Origin: Legionella sp. km772
GTDB taxonomy: Bacteria > Pseudomonadota > Gammaproteobacteria > Legionellales > Legionellaceae
DNA: 38,227 nt
Assembly: GCF_003989735.1 (NCBI RefSeq)
Contig: NZ_RZGQ01000013.1
Coordinates: 1-38,227 of the forward strand
Direction: 5' to 3'
In this document: one piece after another, positions 8,144 through 16,434 of the stretch
Layout of the letters: each line of letters starts with the position of its first letter
Numbering within the stretch: position 1 is the first letter of the stretch
Position numbers and translations under genes: made by a program
Notes under the pieces: model-generated
Database searches by the model: none
Told to the model about the DNA's origin: nothing
Seen by the model: only the letters and a program-made list of their open reading frames with translations

Positions 8144-8947
8144 TTAAGAAGCTAAAGTATTTAATACCCTAGCTAATCTACAACCTGCTAGAGCTATTTG
8201 TTGTTCGGTAGTTTGGCGGGTATTATATTGATAATCTTTATTGGGTTTCTTGTGGGTACGGAGTGAATACGCCTGATTAGCTGCAATAAAATGCGCCCTA
8301 TCTGCCCATTGCTCAGGTTTTTGTTGCTGAACCAGTTTACAAGGATAATTTTTTTCCAAAAAATGTGCTTTTATTCTAGTTTCTTGTGGGGTTTTATTGT
8401 TTAAAAATCCCGCTCCATTATCCCAGTATTGGTGAAGATTTTTACCATAAGGACTACTGGAAAAAAGATATAAATTTCCACCTAAATCGCCTTTAGGAAA
8501 CCGTCGGCTAACTTTGGTACTCGCATGCAAGGGTTGATGAATATCACCCACGACATGAATCAATATTTTCAAATATAAAGCTTTGGTTGCATTATTTGTT
8601 TTAGCAGAATTTAAAACTAATATAGCTTGTTTGATTGCCCATACCGCATTTCTAGGTTTTATTCGCATCAATTTACTTTTATCTTTAGTAAAAGGAATAT
8701 CAATGTAATGTAAGCTATTAAATTGGCGAAGATTTTTTTTGCGAATATCGTCTAGCCAAGTGGAAATAGTAACAAAATAAGATTCTAAATCCTGCTCTCT
8801 TACTTGGAAAATTTGGCTACACATCTTTTTGGCATGAGGACTTAAATTATCATAAGCGATTTGCGCTACTAATTTATGTCCTGCCCCATTCCATGTATAG
8901 CCAGTGATGCTGAAAACTATTAATAGTAAAAGAACAAGTCGTCGCAT
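8144..8947 (-). CDS. Secreted S1/P1-family zinc nuclease
   Basis: S1/P1 nucleases are secreted trinuclear-zinc enzymes that cut single-stranded DNA or RNA and remove 3' phosphates from nucleotides. The product has a signal peptide (about residues 1-18, RRLVLLLLIVFSITGYT). Cleavage there would leave Trp19 as the mature N-terminus, the family's first zinc ligand. WNGAGHKLVAQIAY, HYIDIP, HVVGDIHQPLHA and GGN followed by HQYWD supply the remaining expected His/Asp ligands. The length (267 aa) is normal. It starts 2 bp after tolB on the same strand and is therefore likely cotranscribed with the tol genes, in the slot where pal is found in most proteobacteria. It probably acts in the periplasm or outside the cell in nucleotide scavenging. 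Confidence 0.9.
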   Translation of the reverse strand: MRRLVLLLLIVFSITGYTWNGAGHKLVAQIAYDNLSPHAKKMCSQIFQVREQDLESYFVTISTWLDDIRKKNLRQFNSLHYIDIPFTKDKSKLMRIKPRNAVWAIKQAILVLNSAKTNNATKALYLKILIHVVGDIHQPLHASTKVSRRFPKGDLGGNLYLFSSSPYGKNLHQYWDNGAGFLNNKTPQETRIKAHFLEKNYPCKLVQQQKPEQWADRAHFIAANQAYSLRTHKKPNKDYQYNTRQTTEQQIALAGCRLARVLNTLAS

Positions 8948-8949
8948 TC

Positions 8950-10209
8950 TTATCCTAAATATGGAGACCAGGCCGGCTCTTGTACATCACCCTCACGTGC
9001 TGGCAAGCGTATTCTTATCCTACCATCTAAGGAAACAATACCTAGAACTCCTTTGTCTTGATAATGAGTAGCGTATAAGACTAAACGGCTGTTTGGTGAT
9101 ACAGAAGGAGACTCATCCATACCTGAGAAGGTTAAACTAGCAATTGGGCCACCACTTGCACTTTGCAATCCGATGTTGAAATTTTTATCATCGCGATGCA
9201 ACATGACTATGTTTTTCATATCGGGTGTATAAGATGCTCGCGCATTGTAATTACCCTCAAAGGTTAGGCGAGTCACTTGTCCATCCCCTAATGATAAACG
9301 ATAGACTTGTGGAGAGCCCCCTCTTCCTGAGGTGAATAATAAGCTACGGCCATCAGGGGAAAAACGTGGCTCGGTATCAATAGCATCACCAAAAGTTAAT
9401 TGCTTCATATTACCACTACTTACATCAACACTATAAATTTTGGGCGTACCGCTTTTTGATAGCACAACGGCTAGCTGACGTCCATCAGGGGACCAAGCGG
9501 GAGCACCATTAATTCCTGGAAAACTAGTAATCAAACGACGTTGGCCAGTTTCAACTGAAACAGTAAAAATTTGTGCTTTTTTCTTTTCAAAAGATACATA
9601 AGAAATAGCGCGACCGTCCGGAGCCCAGGAGGGAGACATAATGGGTTCAGAGGAAACTAATAAGCTTTGAGGATTATGACCATCAGCATCAGCCACTTCT
9701 AATGAGTAGCGCGAAGTTCCTCTGCCCCTTTGAACGGAGATGTAAGCAATCCGTGTTGAGAAAATACCGCGCTCCCCGGTTAGCTTCTGGTAAACTTCAT
9801 CACTAATATGATGGGCTAAAGCTCTAAGTTGTCCTGCACTAATTTTATACGTTTTAGTGAGTAAAACCGCTCCATTTGCGGCAGCATCATTTAAAGTAAA
9901 AGATACCTCATAAGAGTTGCCTGCCCTATTAACTCTCCCCATAACAACACTGTCTGCACCTAATTGCTTTAAAGTATTAATTGACGATTGTGCATTAGGG
10001 CCTTGAGGACCAGAGACTATTTTAAATTGCCCCGATAAATTTAAATCATTTTCAATAACATGGGTTATTTCTTGAGCTGCGTTATCAGAACCAAATGAAT
10101 TAATTGCGATTGGTAAAGCTGAATTAATCCCTTGAGTTAACTCTAAATCAAGAGCAAATACTTGATTTACAAAAACTAATAAAAAGAACGCGATAATTCG
10201 ATTCATCAC
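8950..10209 (-). CDS. tolB: TolB, periplasmic beta-propeller of the Tol-Pal system
   Basis: TolB links the inner-membrane TolQRA motor to the Pal lipoprotein and is needed for outer-membrane constriction at division. The 419-aa protein has a signal peptide ending around FVNQVFA and an N-terminal Rossmann-like domain to about residue 150. A six-blade propeller follows, with repeats such as [27 protein letters not shown] and [14 protein letters not shown]. The frame begins GTG-ATG; the GTG at 10209 sits 8 nt from a GGGGG ribosome-binding site, though the adjacent ATG at 10206 is also possible. It lies 5 bp after tolA. pal and cpoB do not follow it; the next gene is an S1/P1 nuclease. Confidence 0.96.
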   Translation of the reverse strand: MMNRIIAFFLLVFVNQVFALDLELTQGINSALPIAINSFGSDNAAQEITHVIENDLNLSGQFKIVSGPQGPNAQSSINTLKQLGADSVVMGRVNRAGNSYEVSFTLNDAAANGAVLLTKTYKISAGQLRALAHHISDEVYQKLTGERGIFSTRIAYISVQRGRGTSRYSLEVADADGHNPQSLLVSSEPIMSPSWAPDGRAISYVSFEKKKAQIFTVSVETGQRRLITSFPGINGAPAWSPDGRQLAVVLSKSGTPKIYSVDVSSGNMKQLTFGDAIDTEPRFSPDGRSLLFTSGRGGSPQVYRLSLGDGQVTRLTFEGNYNARASYTPDMKNIVMLHRDDKNFNIGLQSASGGPIASLTFSGMDESPSVSPNSRLVLYATHYQDKGVLGIVSLDGRIRIRLPAREGDVQEPAWSPYLG

Positions 10210-10214
10210 GAGTT

Positions 10215-11222
10215 TTACCCCCTAACTTGTTCAGGACGAACGGTTAAACTAATATCACGAAACAAACTAAATGTTTCAGAATCTGTTGGAACAGGAAGTG
10301 GTGAGGCTTTATGAATCGCTGTTTGAGCCGATCTATCTAGTAAGGCATCACCGCTGCTTTTAGTTAAAGATACCTCTAAAACCTCTCCATTGGGCGCAAG
10401 ACGTATTCTAAATTGACTGGATAAAGAACTGTCTGCATTGTCAGGTAAAATCCAGTGTCGCCCAATGGCATTAACAATTAAAGCCTTATATTTGTCAACT
10501 TCCCCAGCTATTCGTGCTTGCTTCTCCGCATTGGCGGCAGCCTGTTGTTTCGCAGCTGCTTCTTCTTGTTGTTTACGCTCCAAATCTGCTTTAGCTTGGT
10601 CAGCCCGGGCTTTGTCCGCTTTAGCTTTTTCTTCTGCGAGTTTCTTTTCTTTTTCTAACTTTTCAGCTTTAGTCTTTTCTTCCGCTTTTTTCTTATTTAA
10701 TTCAGCTAACTTTTTAGCTTCAAGCTCTTTTTGTTTAACCAGCTCTTCTTTCTGCTTTTTAAGCTCTTCGACATGTTTTGCTTCGCGCGCCTTTTGTTCC
10801 GCCAATTCTTTTAAGCGTTTTTTCTCTTCTTCAACTTGTTTTTTTCGGGCGATAGCAATTCTATTAGCCTCTTCTTTTAATTTAGCGATTTGTTTTTGTT
10901 CTTGAATACGTTGTTGTTTTGCCGCTTCAAGTTGACGGTTCAATTCCCTTTGCCGATTTAATTCAGCTTGCTTTTGTTGCTCTCTTTCTTGCTTTAAGCG
11001 GTTAACAGTATCCATTACTTCTTTGTTATCAATACTTACCGCTTTGACGATTTCTGGTTTTGCAGCAGACGCCATGGGTAAGTCTAATCCAGGCGAATTT
11101 TTTACTTCTTTTGTTAGTACTGGACGCTGACTTGAGGTGTCAGTCAATAAAAGAACTAATAAAAAAGCGTGCAATGCAATAGCTGAAAATAATGCTTTTT
11201 TATAACTTGGAGTACTGATCAT
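10215..11222 (-). CDS. tolA: TolA, envelope-spanning energy-transducing protein
   Basis: TolA is anchored in the inner membrane by one N-terminal helix and reaches through the periplasm to TolB/Pal, using the proton-motive force gathered by TolQR. The sequence shows an N-terminal helix at about residues 10-27. A long Lys/Glu/Ala/Gln-rich helical domain runs from about 55 to 230, with many [16 protein letters not shown]-type repeats. A compact C-terminal domain (about 235-335) includes [13 protein letters not shown] and [14 protein letters not shown]. Its start overlaps the tolR stop by 4 bp (ATGA), indicating translational coupling. The overlapping frame on the opposite strand is a low-complexity shadow. 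Confidence 0.95.
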   Translation of the reverse strand: MISTPSYKKALFSAIALHAFLLVLLLTDTSSQRPVLTKEVKNSPGLDLPMASAAKPEIVKAVSIDNKEVMDTVNRLKQEREQQKQAELNRQRELNRQLEAAKQQRIQEQKQIAKLKEEANRIAIARKKQVEEEKKRLKELAEQKAREAKHVEELKKQKEELVKQKELEAKKLAELNKKKAEEKTKAEKLEKEKKLAEEKAKADKARADQAKADLERKQQEEAAAKQQAAANAEKQARIAGEVDKYKALIVNAIGRHWILPDNADSSLSSQFRIRLAPNGEVLEVSLTKSSGDALLDRSAQTAIHKASPLPVPTDSETFSLFRDISLTVRPEQVRG

Positions 11223-11677
11223 GCCTTGCTCCCTGAGTCACTATTTTCTGAGTCAGTTAATAAGCCTACTTGTTCGGCACCAGCTTGCTTTAATAATGCC
11301 ATTGCTTGTACCACTTTCCCATAAGGAACGCCTTGATCGCCCTTCACTAAAACATTTAATTTCTGGTTGGTTTGTTTGGCTAACTCTAACTCTGCCGCCA
11401 CACGTACCACTAAAGCTTGAGATTCAATGGGATCCGCAGGAGTACTACTGATATTTAAAAAATAAGTACCCTGTTGATTTACAGAGACAATGATAGGCTC
11501 CCGTTCGGTAGGTTGTAAATTTTCACTAGCAGCCTTAGGTAAATCAACGGTTACCCCCTGGCTTAACATAGGTGCGGTTATCATAAAGATAACTAATAAA
11601 ACTAGCATTACGTCAATGTAGGGAACCACATTAATTTCAGAAATAGGCCGCTCGCGTTTAGCTTTTGATCGAAGCAT
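11219..11677 (-). CDS. tolR: TolR, ExbD-family motor component
   Basis: TolR works with TolQ to convert proton flow into movement of TolA. The 152-aa protein has the family layout: a short cytoplasmic end and one transmembrane helix around residues 19-38. The helix carries the essential proton-path aspartate (VVPYIDVMLVLLVIFMITAP). A periplasmic domain with VDLPKA and VLVKGDQGVPYG follows. It lies 8 bp after tolQ and overlaps tolA by 4 bp. Length and motifs are normal. Confidence 0.95.
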   Translation of the reverse strand: MLRSKAKRERPISEINVVPYIDVMLVLLVIFMITAPMLSQGVTVDLPKAASENLQPTEREPIIVSVNQQGTYFLNISSTPADPIESQALVVRVAAELELAKQTNQKLNVLVKGDQGVPYGKVVQAMALLKQAGAEQVGLLTDSENSDSGSKA

Positions 11678-11685
11678 TTTAAATT

Positions 11686-12372
11686 TTATCCTCTTGCTGC
11701 GTTTGAGGTTTGTTGTTCAATTAAAGAAATCAATTCTTCTTGGAATACATCATATCGATTTAACAAATTATTAGCTCGCGTTGAATAGCGGTTATAGGCA
11801 ATTACAGCAGGTATAGCTGTAAATAAGCCTAGGGCGGTTGCTACTAAAGCCTCAGAAATTCCGGGGGCAACCATTGCAATAGTGGCTTGTTGAGCATGGC
11901 CTAAGGCTTGGAATGAAGTCATAATCCCCCAAACGGTGCCAAATAAACCCACGTAGGGAGAAATCGATCCCACTGATGCGAAAAACGGTAAATGTTGCTC
12001 TAATTTTTCTGCCTCTTTAGCATGACTAATTTGCATCACGCGTTGAATAGGCTCAATAGCTACATTACCCTGTTTACGAGCGCGTACAAACTCTTTAAAG
12101 CCCGCATGGAAAATGGCAGCCATACCTTGTTTTTCGTCATGATTACTATCAACATCGGCATAAAGTTTACTTAAATCCCCGCTATCCCAAAAACGTCGAG
12201 CAAACGATTCTGTTAATTGTTTTTTCCTATTAAAAAACCATGCCCGTTGAAAGATTAAAGTCCAAGATACTATAGATGCAACAAGAAGCAGTAGCATGAC
12301 CGTTTTAACGACTAATCCTGCTTGCATAAAATACATCAATACATTTGCTTGATTCCCCACTTTTCTCTCCAA
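11686..12372 (-). CDS. tolQ: TolQ, MotA/ExbB-family proton channel
   Basis: TolQ is the inner-membrane proton channel of the Tol motor. The 228-aa protein has a first helix at about residues 13-38, a cytoplasmic loop, and two further helices. These lie in the signature stretch PFFASVGSISPYVGLFGTVWGIMTSF and in PGISEALVATALGLFTAIPAVIAYN; the Thr/Ala-rich second part lines the channel in this family. It follows ybgC by 24 bp in the usual ybgC-tolQRAB order. Nothing looks abnormal. Confidence 0.95.
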   Translation of the reverse strand: MERKVGNQANVLMYFMQAGLVVKTVMLLLLVASIVSWTLIFQRAWFFNRKKQLTESFARRFWDSGDLSKLYADVDSNHDEKQGMAAIFHAGFKEFVRARKQGNVAIEPIQRVMQISHAKEAEKLEQHLPFFASVGSISPYVGLFGTVWGIMTSFQALGHAQQATIAMVAPGISEALVATALGLFTAIPAVIAYNRYSTRANNLLNRYDVFQEELISLIEQQTSNAARG

Positions 12373-12396
12373 TATCGTCTATTTTACTTATATTTT

Positions 12397-12786
12397 TTAA
12401 TTCCCAATTATATCGGGTAATCGCCTCGGCTTTAAGTTTTTATTTACACAAACAACTTTTACCTCTGCTTCGCAAATAAGCTGTTCCTCTTGATTGACAA
12501 TTTTTTGCTCAAATATAAAGCTACAAGACTTTAATTTGTTTATTTCTGTACTTACAGTTAGCAGATCATCTAATCGTGCTGGCGCCCTATATTTTATAGA
12601 TAAATCGCTAATAGCAAACAATATCTCTGTTGTGCTTAGATCACTAAGAAGCAAATTATAAGCGCGCAATACTTCGGTGCGAGATCGCTCCAAATAACAC
12701 AAGTAATTTGCATGATAAACTATTCCCATAAAATCGACGTCCTCCGCATAAACACGCACTTTATTTTTATGGGTCTTTATCTTCAT
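12397..12786 (-). CDS. ybgC: YbgC, hotdog-fold acyl-CoA thioesterase of the tol operon
   Basis: YbgC-type enzymes hydrolyse short-chain or acyl-ACP/CoA thioesters in the cytoplasm and are genetically linked with tol genes across proteobacteria. The 129-aa product shows VRVYAEDVDFMGIVYHANYL, the 4-hydroxybenzoyl-CoA thioesterase signature with the catalytic Asp (D in VDFMG) and the YHANY turn. RSRTEVLRA follows. Its start is 2 bp after the ruvB stop codon. Length matches the family. Confidence 0.93.
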   Translation of the reverse strand: MKIKTHKNKVRVYAEDVDFMGIVYHANYLCYLERSRTEVLRAYNLLLSDLSTTEILFAISDLSIKYRAPARLDDLLTVSTEINKLKSCSFIFEQKIVNQEEQLICEAEVKVVCVNKNLKPRRLPDIIGN

Positions 12787-12788
12787 TT

Positions 12789-13793
12789 TTACTCAGTAAT
12801 TTTTAAACCAAAATGCTCGTAGGCTCTTGGGGTAGCCATTCTACCTCGTGGAGTGCGCATAAGGAAGCCTTGTTGTATTAAAAATGGCTCCAAAACGTCT
12901 TCAATCGTGCCTTTTTCTTCACCAATTGCAGCAGCAATGCTCTCAACACCTACAGGACCACCTTGAAAATTCTCAATAACAGCTAACAGTAGCTTCCTAT
13001 CCATTAGATCAAAACCATGGTGATCAACCTCTAACATCTCCAAGGCTTTTCGCGCTATTTCCGCAGAAATAATGCCTTGTCCTTTAACTTCAGCATAGTC
13101 CCTCACCCGCCTTAATAATCGGTTTGCAATGCGAGGAGTCCCTCTAGAACGCCGAGCAATCTCTTTTGCACCGGCAGGTTCTGTGGGCACCCCTAACAAG
13201 TGAGCTGAGCGACTTACAATTTGAGTTAAGGCCTCGGTTGAATAATATTCTAAACGTTGAACAATCCCAAACCTATCCCTCAACGGAGAAGTTAAAGAAC
13301 CAGCTCGTGTCGTTGCACCAACCAATGTAAAAGGGGGAAGTTCTAATTTGATGGAGCGTGCAGCCGGTCCCTCCCCTATCATAATATCTAATTTATAGTC
13401 TTCCATCGCCGGATAAAGAATTTCCTCTATGACGGGACTTAAACGGTGTATTTCATCGATGAATAAAACATCATTGGGTTGAAGATTGGTTAAAATGGCC
13501 GCAATATCACCGGCACGTTCAATAACAGGCCCCGATGTTTGCCTAATATTGACCCCCATTTCGTGCGCAATAATATTAGCTAAGGTTGTTTTTCCTAAGC
13601 CGGGTGGACCAAAAATCAACACATGATCTAAAGCATCATTTCTTCTCTTGGCTGCATCAATAAAAATCTGCATTTGTGAGCTTACCGCTTCTTGCCCAAT
13701 ATATTCTTTAAGACTTAAGGGACGAATAGCTCTATCTATAGCCTCTTCAGAAAGAATACTTTGACTACTGATTAAGCGATCACTTTCCAGCAT
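12789..13793 (-). CDS. ruvB: RuvB, Holliday-junction branch-migration ATPase
   Basis: RuvB is the hexameric AAA+ motor that drives branch migration with RuvA during recombination. The 334-aa protein has Walker A GPPGLGKT at residues 62-69 and Walker B DEIH at 113-116. It also has sensor ATTRAG, arginine-finger region SPLRDRFG, and the C-terminal winged helix ending [16 protein letters not shown]. ruvA and ruvC are not visible in this window. ruvB heads the tight ruvB-ybgC-tol run, with a 111-bp gap to rpoE upstream. Confidence 0.97.
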   Translation of the reverse strand: MLESDRLISSQSILSEEAIDRAIRPLSLKEYIGQEAVSSQMQIFIDAAKRRNDALDHVLIFGPPGLGKTTLANIIAHEMGVNIRQTSGPVIERAGDIAAILTNLQPNDVLFIDEIHRLSPVIEEILYPAMEDYKLDIMIGEGPAARSIKLELPPFTLVGATTRAGSLTSPLRDRFGIVQRLEYYSTEALTQIVSRSAHLLGVPTEPAGAKEIARRSRGTPRIANRLLRRVRDYAEVKGQGIISAEIARKALEMLEVDHHGFDLMDRKLLLAVIENFQGGPVGVESIAAAIGEEKGTIEDVLEPFLIQQGFLMRTPRGRMATPRAYEHFGLKITE

Positions 13794-13904
13794 GGGATGA
13801 CTTAGGGTTAGTAATGAATAAGCTAGTTTAACATAGGTTTTTTTATTAGCAGATGCTTATCTATTGATTTATTTTATTTTGGTATATTTTAAAACAAATC
13901 TCTT

Positions 13905-14471
13905 TTATAGATTGTTTTCTTTCTCATCAACATAGCCCATAACCAATTTTCGGGCTCTGAAAATGCGGGAACGAACAGTACCAATAGGACAATGCATTCG
14001 TTGGGCAATGGTTTCATAAGTTTGTCCCTCAAAAATATGCATACCATAACAAAGACGTAAATCTTCGGATAATTTAGCGACGGCAGACTCTACAAGATCC
14101 CCAAGCTCCATGTTCATTAATTGATGCTCAGGAGAGGTGCAAACTGTAAAACTCTGTTCATTAGCAAATTGCGCTTCAGAGTCTATACGTAAATTTAATG
14201 CGCGAAAATAATTTTTAATGGTATTTTGAACAATACGATAGATCCACGTAGTAAACTCGCAATCATTTTTGAACTCGGAAAGATGACGAAAAATTTTTAA
14301 TAATACTTCCTGAACTAAATCATTGGTATAAGCATGATCATTAACATAAAAATACACTATTTGTTTTATTTTATGATGATGGCGCTCTAGCAAGGTATTA
14401 TATGCCTCTAAATCGCCTTGCTGGGCTAAGTGAACTAAATTAAAATCACTCGAGGTGGAACGACTATTCAT
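13905..14471 (-). CDS. rpoE: RpoE-like ECF sigma factor
   Basis: This is an extracytoplasmic-function sigma factor, which redirects RNA polymerase to envelope-stress genes. Sigma region 2 spans about residues 15-90 (AYTNDLVQEVLLKIFRHL, then FTTWIYRIVQNTIKNYFR). Region 4 spans about 125-180 (FEGQTYETIAQRMHCPIGTVRSRIFRARK). The length (188 aa) matches RpoE. Unlike the classical rpoE-rseABC arrangement, no anti-sigma gene follows; the next gene is ruvB. The regulator must act from elsewhere. From memory, Legionella rpoE has this same neighbourhood. Confidence 0.9.
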   Translation of the reverse strand: MNSRSTSSDFNLVHLAQQGDLEAYNTLLERHHHKIKQIVYFYVNDHAYTNDLVQEVLLKIFRHLSEFKNDCEFTTWIYRIVQNTIKNYFRALNLRIDSEAQFANEQSFTVCTSPEHQLMNMELGDLVESAVAKLSEDLRLCYGMHIFEGQTYETIAQRMHCPIGTVRSRIFRARKLVMGYVDEKENNL

Positions 14472-14559
14472 AATATGCTTCCATTAATTATGAGGGGTAT
14501 ATTGAACTTAGCTAAACTATATCAATCCTTGATTAGCTTATTATTGTTACTATATGTAC

Positions 14560-14565
14560 ATTATA
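14560..14565 (-). promoter_or_regulatory. Possible -10 element upstream of rpoE
   Basis: A perfect TATAAT on the minus strand lies about 90 bp before the rpoE start, at the end of ygfX. The -35 partner is poor (TTAAGT with 16-bp spacing). I did not find a convincing sigma-E type site (GAACTT with TCAAA). Confidence 0.3.
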
Positions 14566-14567
14566 TA

Positions 14568-14975
14568 CTAAGTTTTTGCTGACTTAAGATGCAGTAGGCG
14601 CAATTGCTGCTTAGATAGTTGATCATTAAATAAAATTAATAATTTATTTTTATTTAATTGTGAGGCTTGGAGTAATTGGAAAAGTGGATTGTGAATCAAT
14701 ACTATAATCTTGCAAAAAGCTTCTTCACCACCTTGTGAACTTATTACCCATTCATTCCCTCGCTGTCTTATTTCATGAAGTTCGGGGTGGGGTTTCCCTA
14801 ACCGGTAATAAAATTGCCCTTGCAGCAGTAAACCACAAATTAACATCAATTTGACAGAAAAATAAAAAGAGGTATTAACAATAAATAAGACACTCAGAAA
14901 GTAAAGCACTAAGAGCAAACGTCTATAAATTGTAGAAATTTTAGGATTAACTATGAGCTCTAATGAAGGCAACAA
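14568..14975 (-). CDS. ygfX: YgfX/CptA-like membrane protein
   Basis: YgfX proteins are small membrane proteins encoded beside sdhE; in E. coli the pair was proposed as a toxin-antitoxin system acting on cytoskeletal polymers, though this is disputed. The 135-aa product has two adjacent hydrophobic helices at about residues 19-37 and 39-56 and a soluble C-terminal part ending RLLHLKSAK. It overlaps the end of sdhE by 29 bp, a coupling typical of this pair. Sequence conservation of the family is low, so the call depends mostly on gene position and topology. Confidence 0.72.
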   Translation of the reverse strand: MLPSLELIVNPKISTIYRRLLLVLYFLSVLFIVNTSFYFSVKLMLICGLLLQGQFYYRLGKPHPELHEIRQRGNEWVISSQGGEEAFCKIIVLIHNPLFQLLQASQLNKNKLLILFNDQLSKQQLRLLHLKSAKT

Positions 14976-15192
14976 TTTCTGCTAACTCTTTATCTGAAGG
15001 CACTTCATGCCCCATTAACCAAGCAAATAATTCAGGATCAGTGTAGCTTAACAAAGAATCAAATTGTTGAATCTGATCTTTGCTAAGTAAATCTAATCCC
15101 TTTTCTAAAAAACGATGTAAAATGAGATCAAGCTCCAACATGCCACGACGACAATGCCAACTTAATCGTGCTTTTTCTTGAGCATTTAGCAT
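14947..15192 (-). CDS. sdhE: SdhE, FAD assembly factor
   Basis: SdhE promotes covalent attachment of FAD to the flavoprotein subunit of succinate dehydrogenase. The 81-aa five-helix protein carries the key RGxxE motif (R16, G17, E20 in RRGMLELD) and a typical C-terminal half with DPELFAWLMG. It is followed with overlap by ygfX and is divergent from ygfZ, the standard gammaproteobacterial arrangement. Confidence 0.93.
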   Translation of the reverse strand: MLNAQEKARLSWHCRRGMLELDLILHRFLEKGLDLLSKDQIQQFDSLLSYTDPELFAWLMGHEVPSDKELAEIVAFIRAHS

Positions 15193-15240
15193 TTTTATAC
15201 TCTTTGATTATGAAATTACTTGCCTTAGCTTGTGCAGCAA

Positions 15241-15270
15241 ATGATACACTAGCACTTTTAAATTAAGCAA
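15241..15270. promoter_or_regulatory. Overlapping divergent promoters for sdhE and ygfZ
   Basis: Leftward, TTGCTT (15265-15270) and TATCAT (15241-15246) have an 18-bp spacer and point to sdhE. Rightward, an extended -10 TGATACACT (15242-15250) lies 31 bp before the ygfZ ATG; its -35 is weak. The two -10 elements overlap, so the genes may compete for polymerase. Confidence 0.4.
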
Positions 15271-15281
15271 GAATCAATCCT

Positions 15282-16247
15282 ATGAATACTCATTTAATTA
15301 ACTCTCGCGCTTATACAAGTATTAAACCAATTACTGAAGAATTAGCACTCAATCCACAAAAAAACTATCTATTTGATTTGCCTTATTTAGGTGTTTTGAG
15401 CCTTGAAGGAGAGAAATCGGTCGATTTTTTGCAAGGCCAACTCACTGCCGATATCCAAAAAGCTAATGACATCCAAATGATCCAAGCCGCTCAATGTAAT
15501 TTAAAGGGGCGAATCTTAGCTTTACTTGATGTGGTTAATTGGAATGGAATAAAATTAGTTTTGCCTGAAGATATTCTAGAGCAAACTCAAAATTCACTCA
15601 GTAAAACTGCCTTGCTTTCACGAGTGAGTATAAAAGAAGAGAAACAATATAAACTTTTTGGGTTTTATCTGCAAAATCCTCAAGATTTAATCCCCTATTC
15701 GCTATATTTACCTAAAGAGACTTATGCAAAAGCTGAAAGTTCTTCGTTTTGCTATTATCATTTAGGACAAGGTTTTTATATCTTTCTTATCGATAACAAT
15801 CAAAACCCTGAGCTGAGCTCTATTTTTGCAGAGAGAAAGCAATTATTAGGCTCATTAACTTGGCATAGCTTAAGATTAAAGCAGCATGAACTAAGCATTT
15901 ACCCAGAATCGCGGGGATTATTTTTACCTCATCGACTAGACTTACAACAAACCTCTTATTTAAGTTTTGATAAAGGATGTTACAAAGGGCAGGAAATTAT
16001 TGCACGAACCCATTATCGTGCCACACTTAAGCATCAATTACTAACTTATATCATTACTACTGAAGAAAAATTATTCTCAGGTCAGAAATTATACAAAAGT
16101 GATGAGGCGGTTGAAGTAGGTGAATTAGTAGACTTCTCTATTTTAGGAAATAATCAGTACTTAATAGCAGTGTCAATAGTAAAAAACGCCCCTCAAGAAT
16201 TCCGTTTTGAACATAGTGCTCAAATTATTCAGTTAAAATCGGTCTAG
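15282..16247 (+). CDS. ygfZ: YgfZ, folate-dependent Fe-S cluster maintenance protein
   Basis: YgfZ uses tetrahydrofolate to help maintain certain Fe-S enzymes, including the tRNA-modifying enzyme MiaB. The 321-aa protein shows the aminomethyltransferase-like fold start GVLSLEGEKSVDFLQGQLTADI. The diagnostic motif KGCYKGQE lies at residues 231-238 with the conserved Cys at 233, followed by IIARTHYR. It is divergent from sdhE. The region just before the ATG has no strong Shine-Dalgarno. It is convergent with gdhB, with a MITE-like element and a hairpin between them. Confidence 0.94.
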   Translation: MNTHLINSRAYTSIKPITEELALNPQKNYLFDLPYLGVLSLEGEKSVDFLQGQLTADIQKANDIQMIQAAQCNLKGRILALLDVVNWNGIKLVLPEDILEQTQNSLSKTALLSRVSIKEEKQYKLFGFYLQNPQDLIPYSLYLPKETYAKAESSSFCYYHLGQGFYIFLIDNNQNPELSSIFAERKQLLGSLTWHSLRLKQHELSIYPESRGLFLPHRLDLQQTSYLSFDKGCYKGQEIIARTHYRATLKHQLLTYIITTEEKLFSGQKLYKSDEAVEVGELVDFSILGNNQYLIAVSIVKNAPQEFRFEHSAQIIQLKSV

Positions 16248-16255
16248 GTCTCTAG

Positions 16256-16361
16256 GGCGTGTTGACACTAGAATGACATGGCCTGCACAAGGAAATTTGC
16301 TCTTACTCTAGACCTCCTGATGCCTCGCCGGCAGGTAGGTAGGAGCAATTGTCAACACGCC
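16256..16361. mobile_element. 106-bp MITE-like element with 11-12-bp terminal inverted repeats
   Basis: The termini GGCGTGTTGAC (16256-16266) and GTCAACACGCC (16351-16361) are perfect inverted repeats, with one more base pair inside. Immediate flanks are CTAG (left) and TTAG (right), both fitting the YTAR target that IS5-group elements duplicate, but they differ by one base. The interior has no coding capacity. It lies in the convergent gap between ygfZ and gdhB. Probably a non-autonomous derivative of an IS5-like element; the parent is not in this window. Confidence 0.6.
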
Positions 16362-16400
16362 TTAGTATTAGTAATGCCATTTTCAAACAGCTAGTTAATG

Positions 16401-16427
16401 CATCCCTGGTCTCTTCAACCAGGGATG
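16401..16427 (-). terminator. Hairpin directly downstream of gdhB
   Basis: A perfect 10-bp stem CATCCCTGGT/ACCAGGGATG (16401-16410 with 16418-16427) and a 7-nt loop lie 7 bp beyond the gdhB stop codon. No T-run follows, so it may protect the 3' end or terminate only weakly. Confidence 0.5.
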
Positions 16428-16434
16428 AACTTAA

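Noticed and set aside
10438-10905. 155-codon open frame opposite tolA, rich in Ser, Ala, Cys and Phe
   Set aside because: It is the antisense of TolA's low-complexity Lys/Glu/Ala coiled coil; the composition is an artefact and it lacks a ribosome-binding site.
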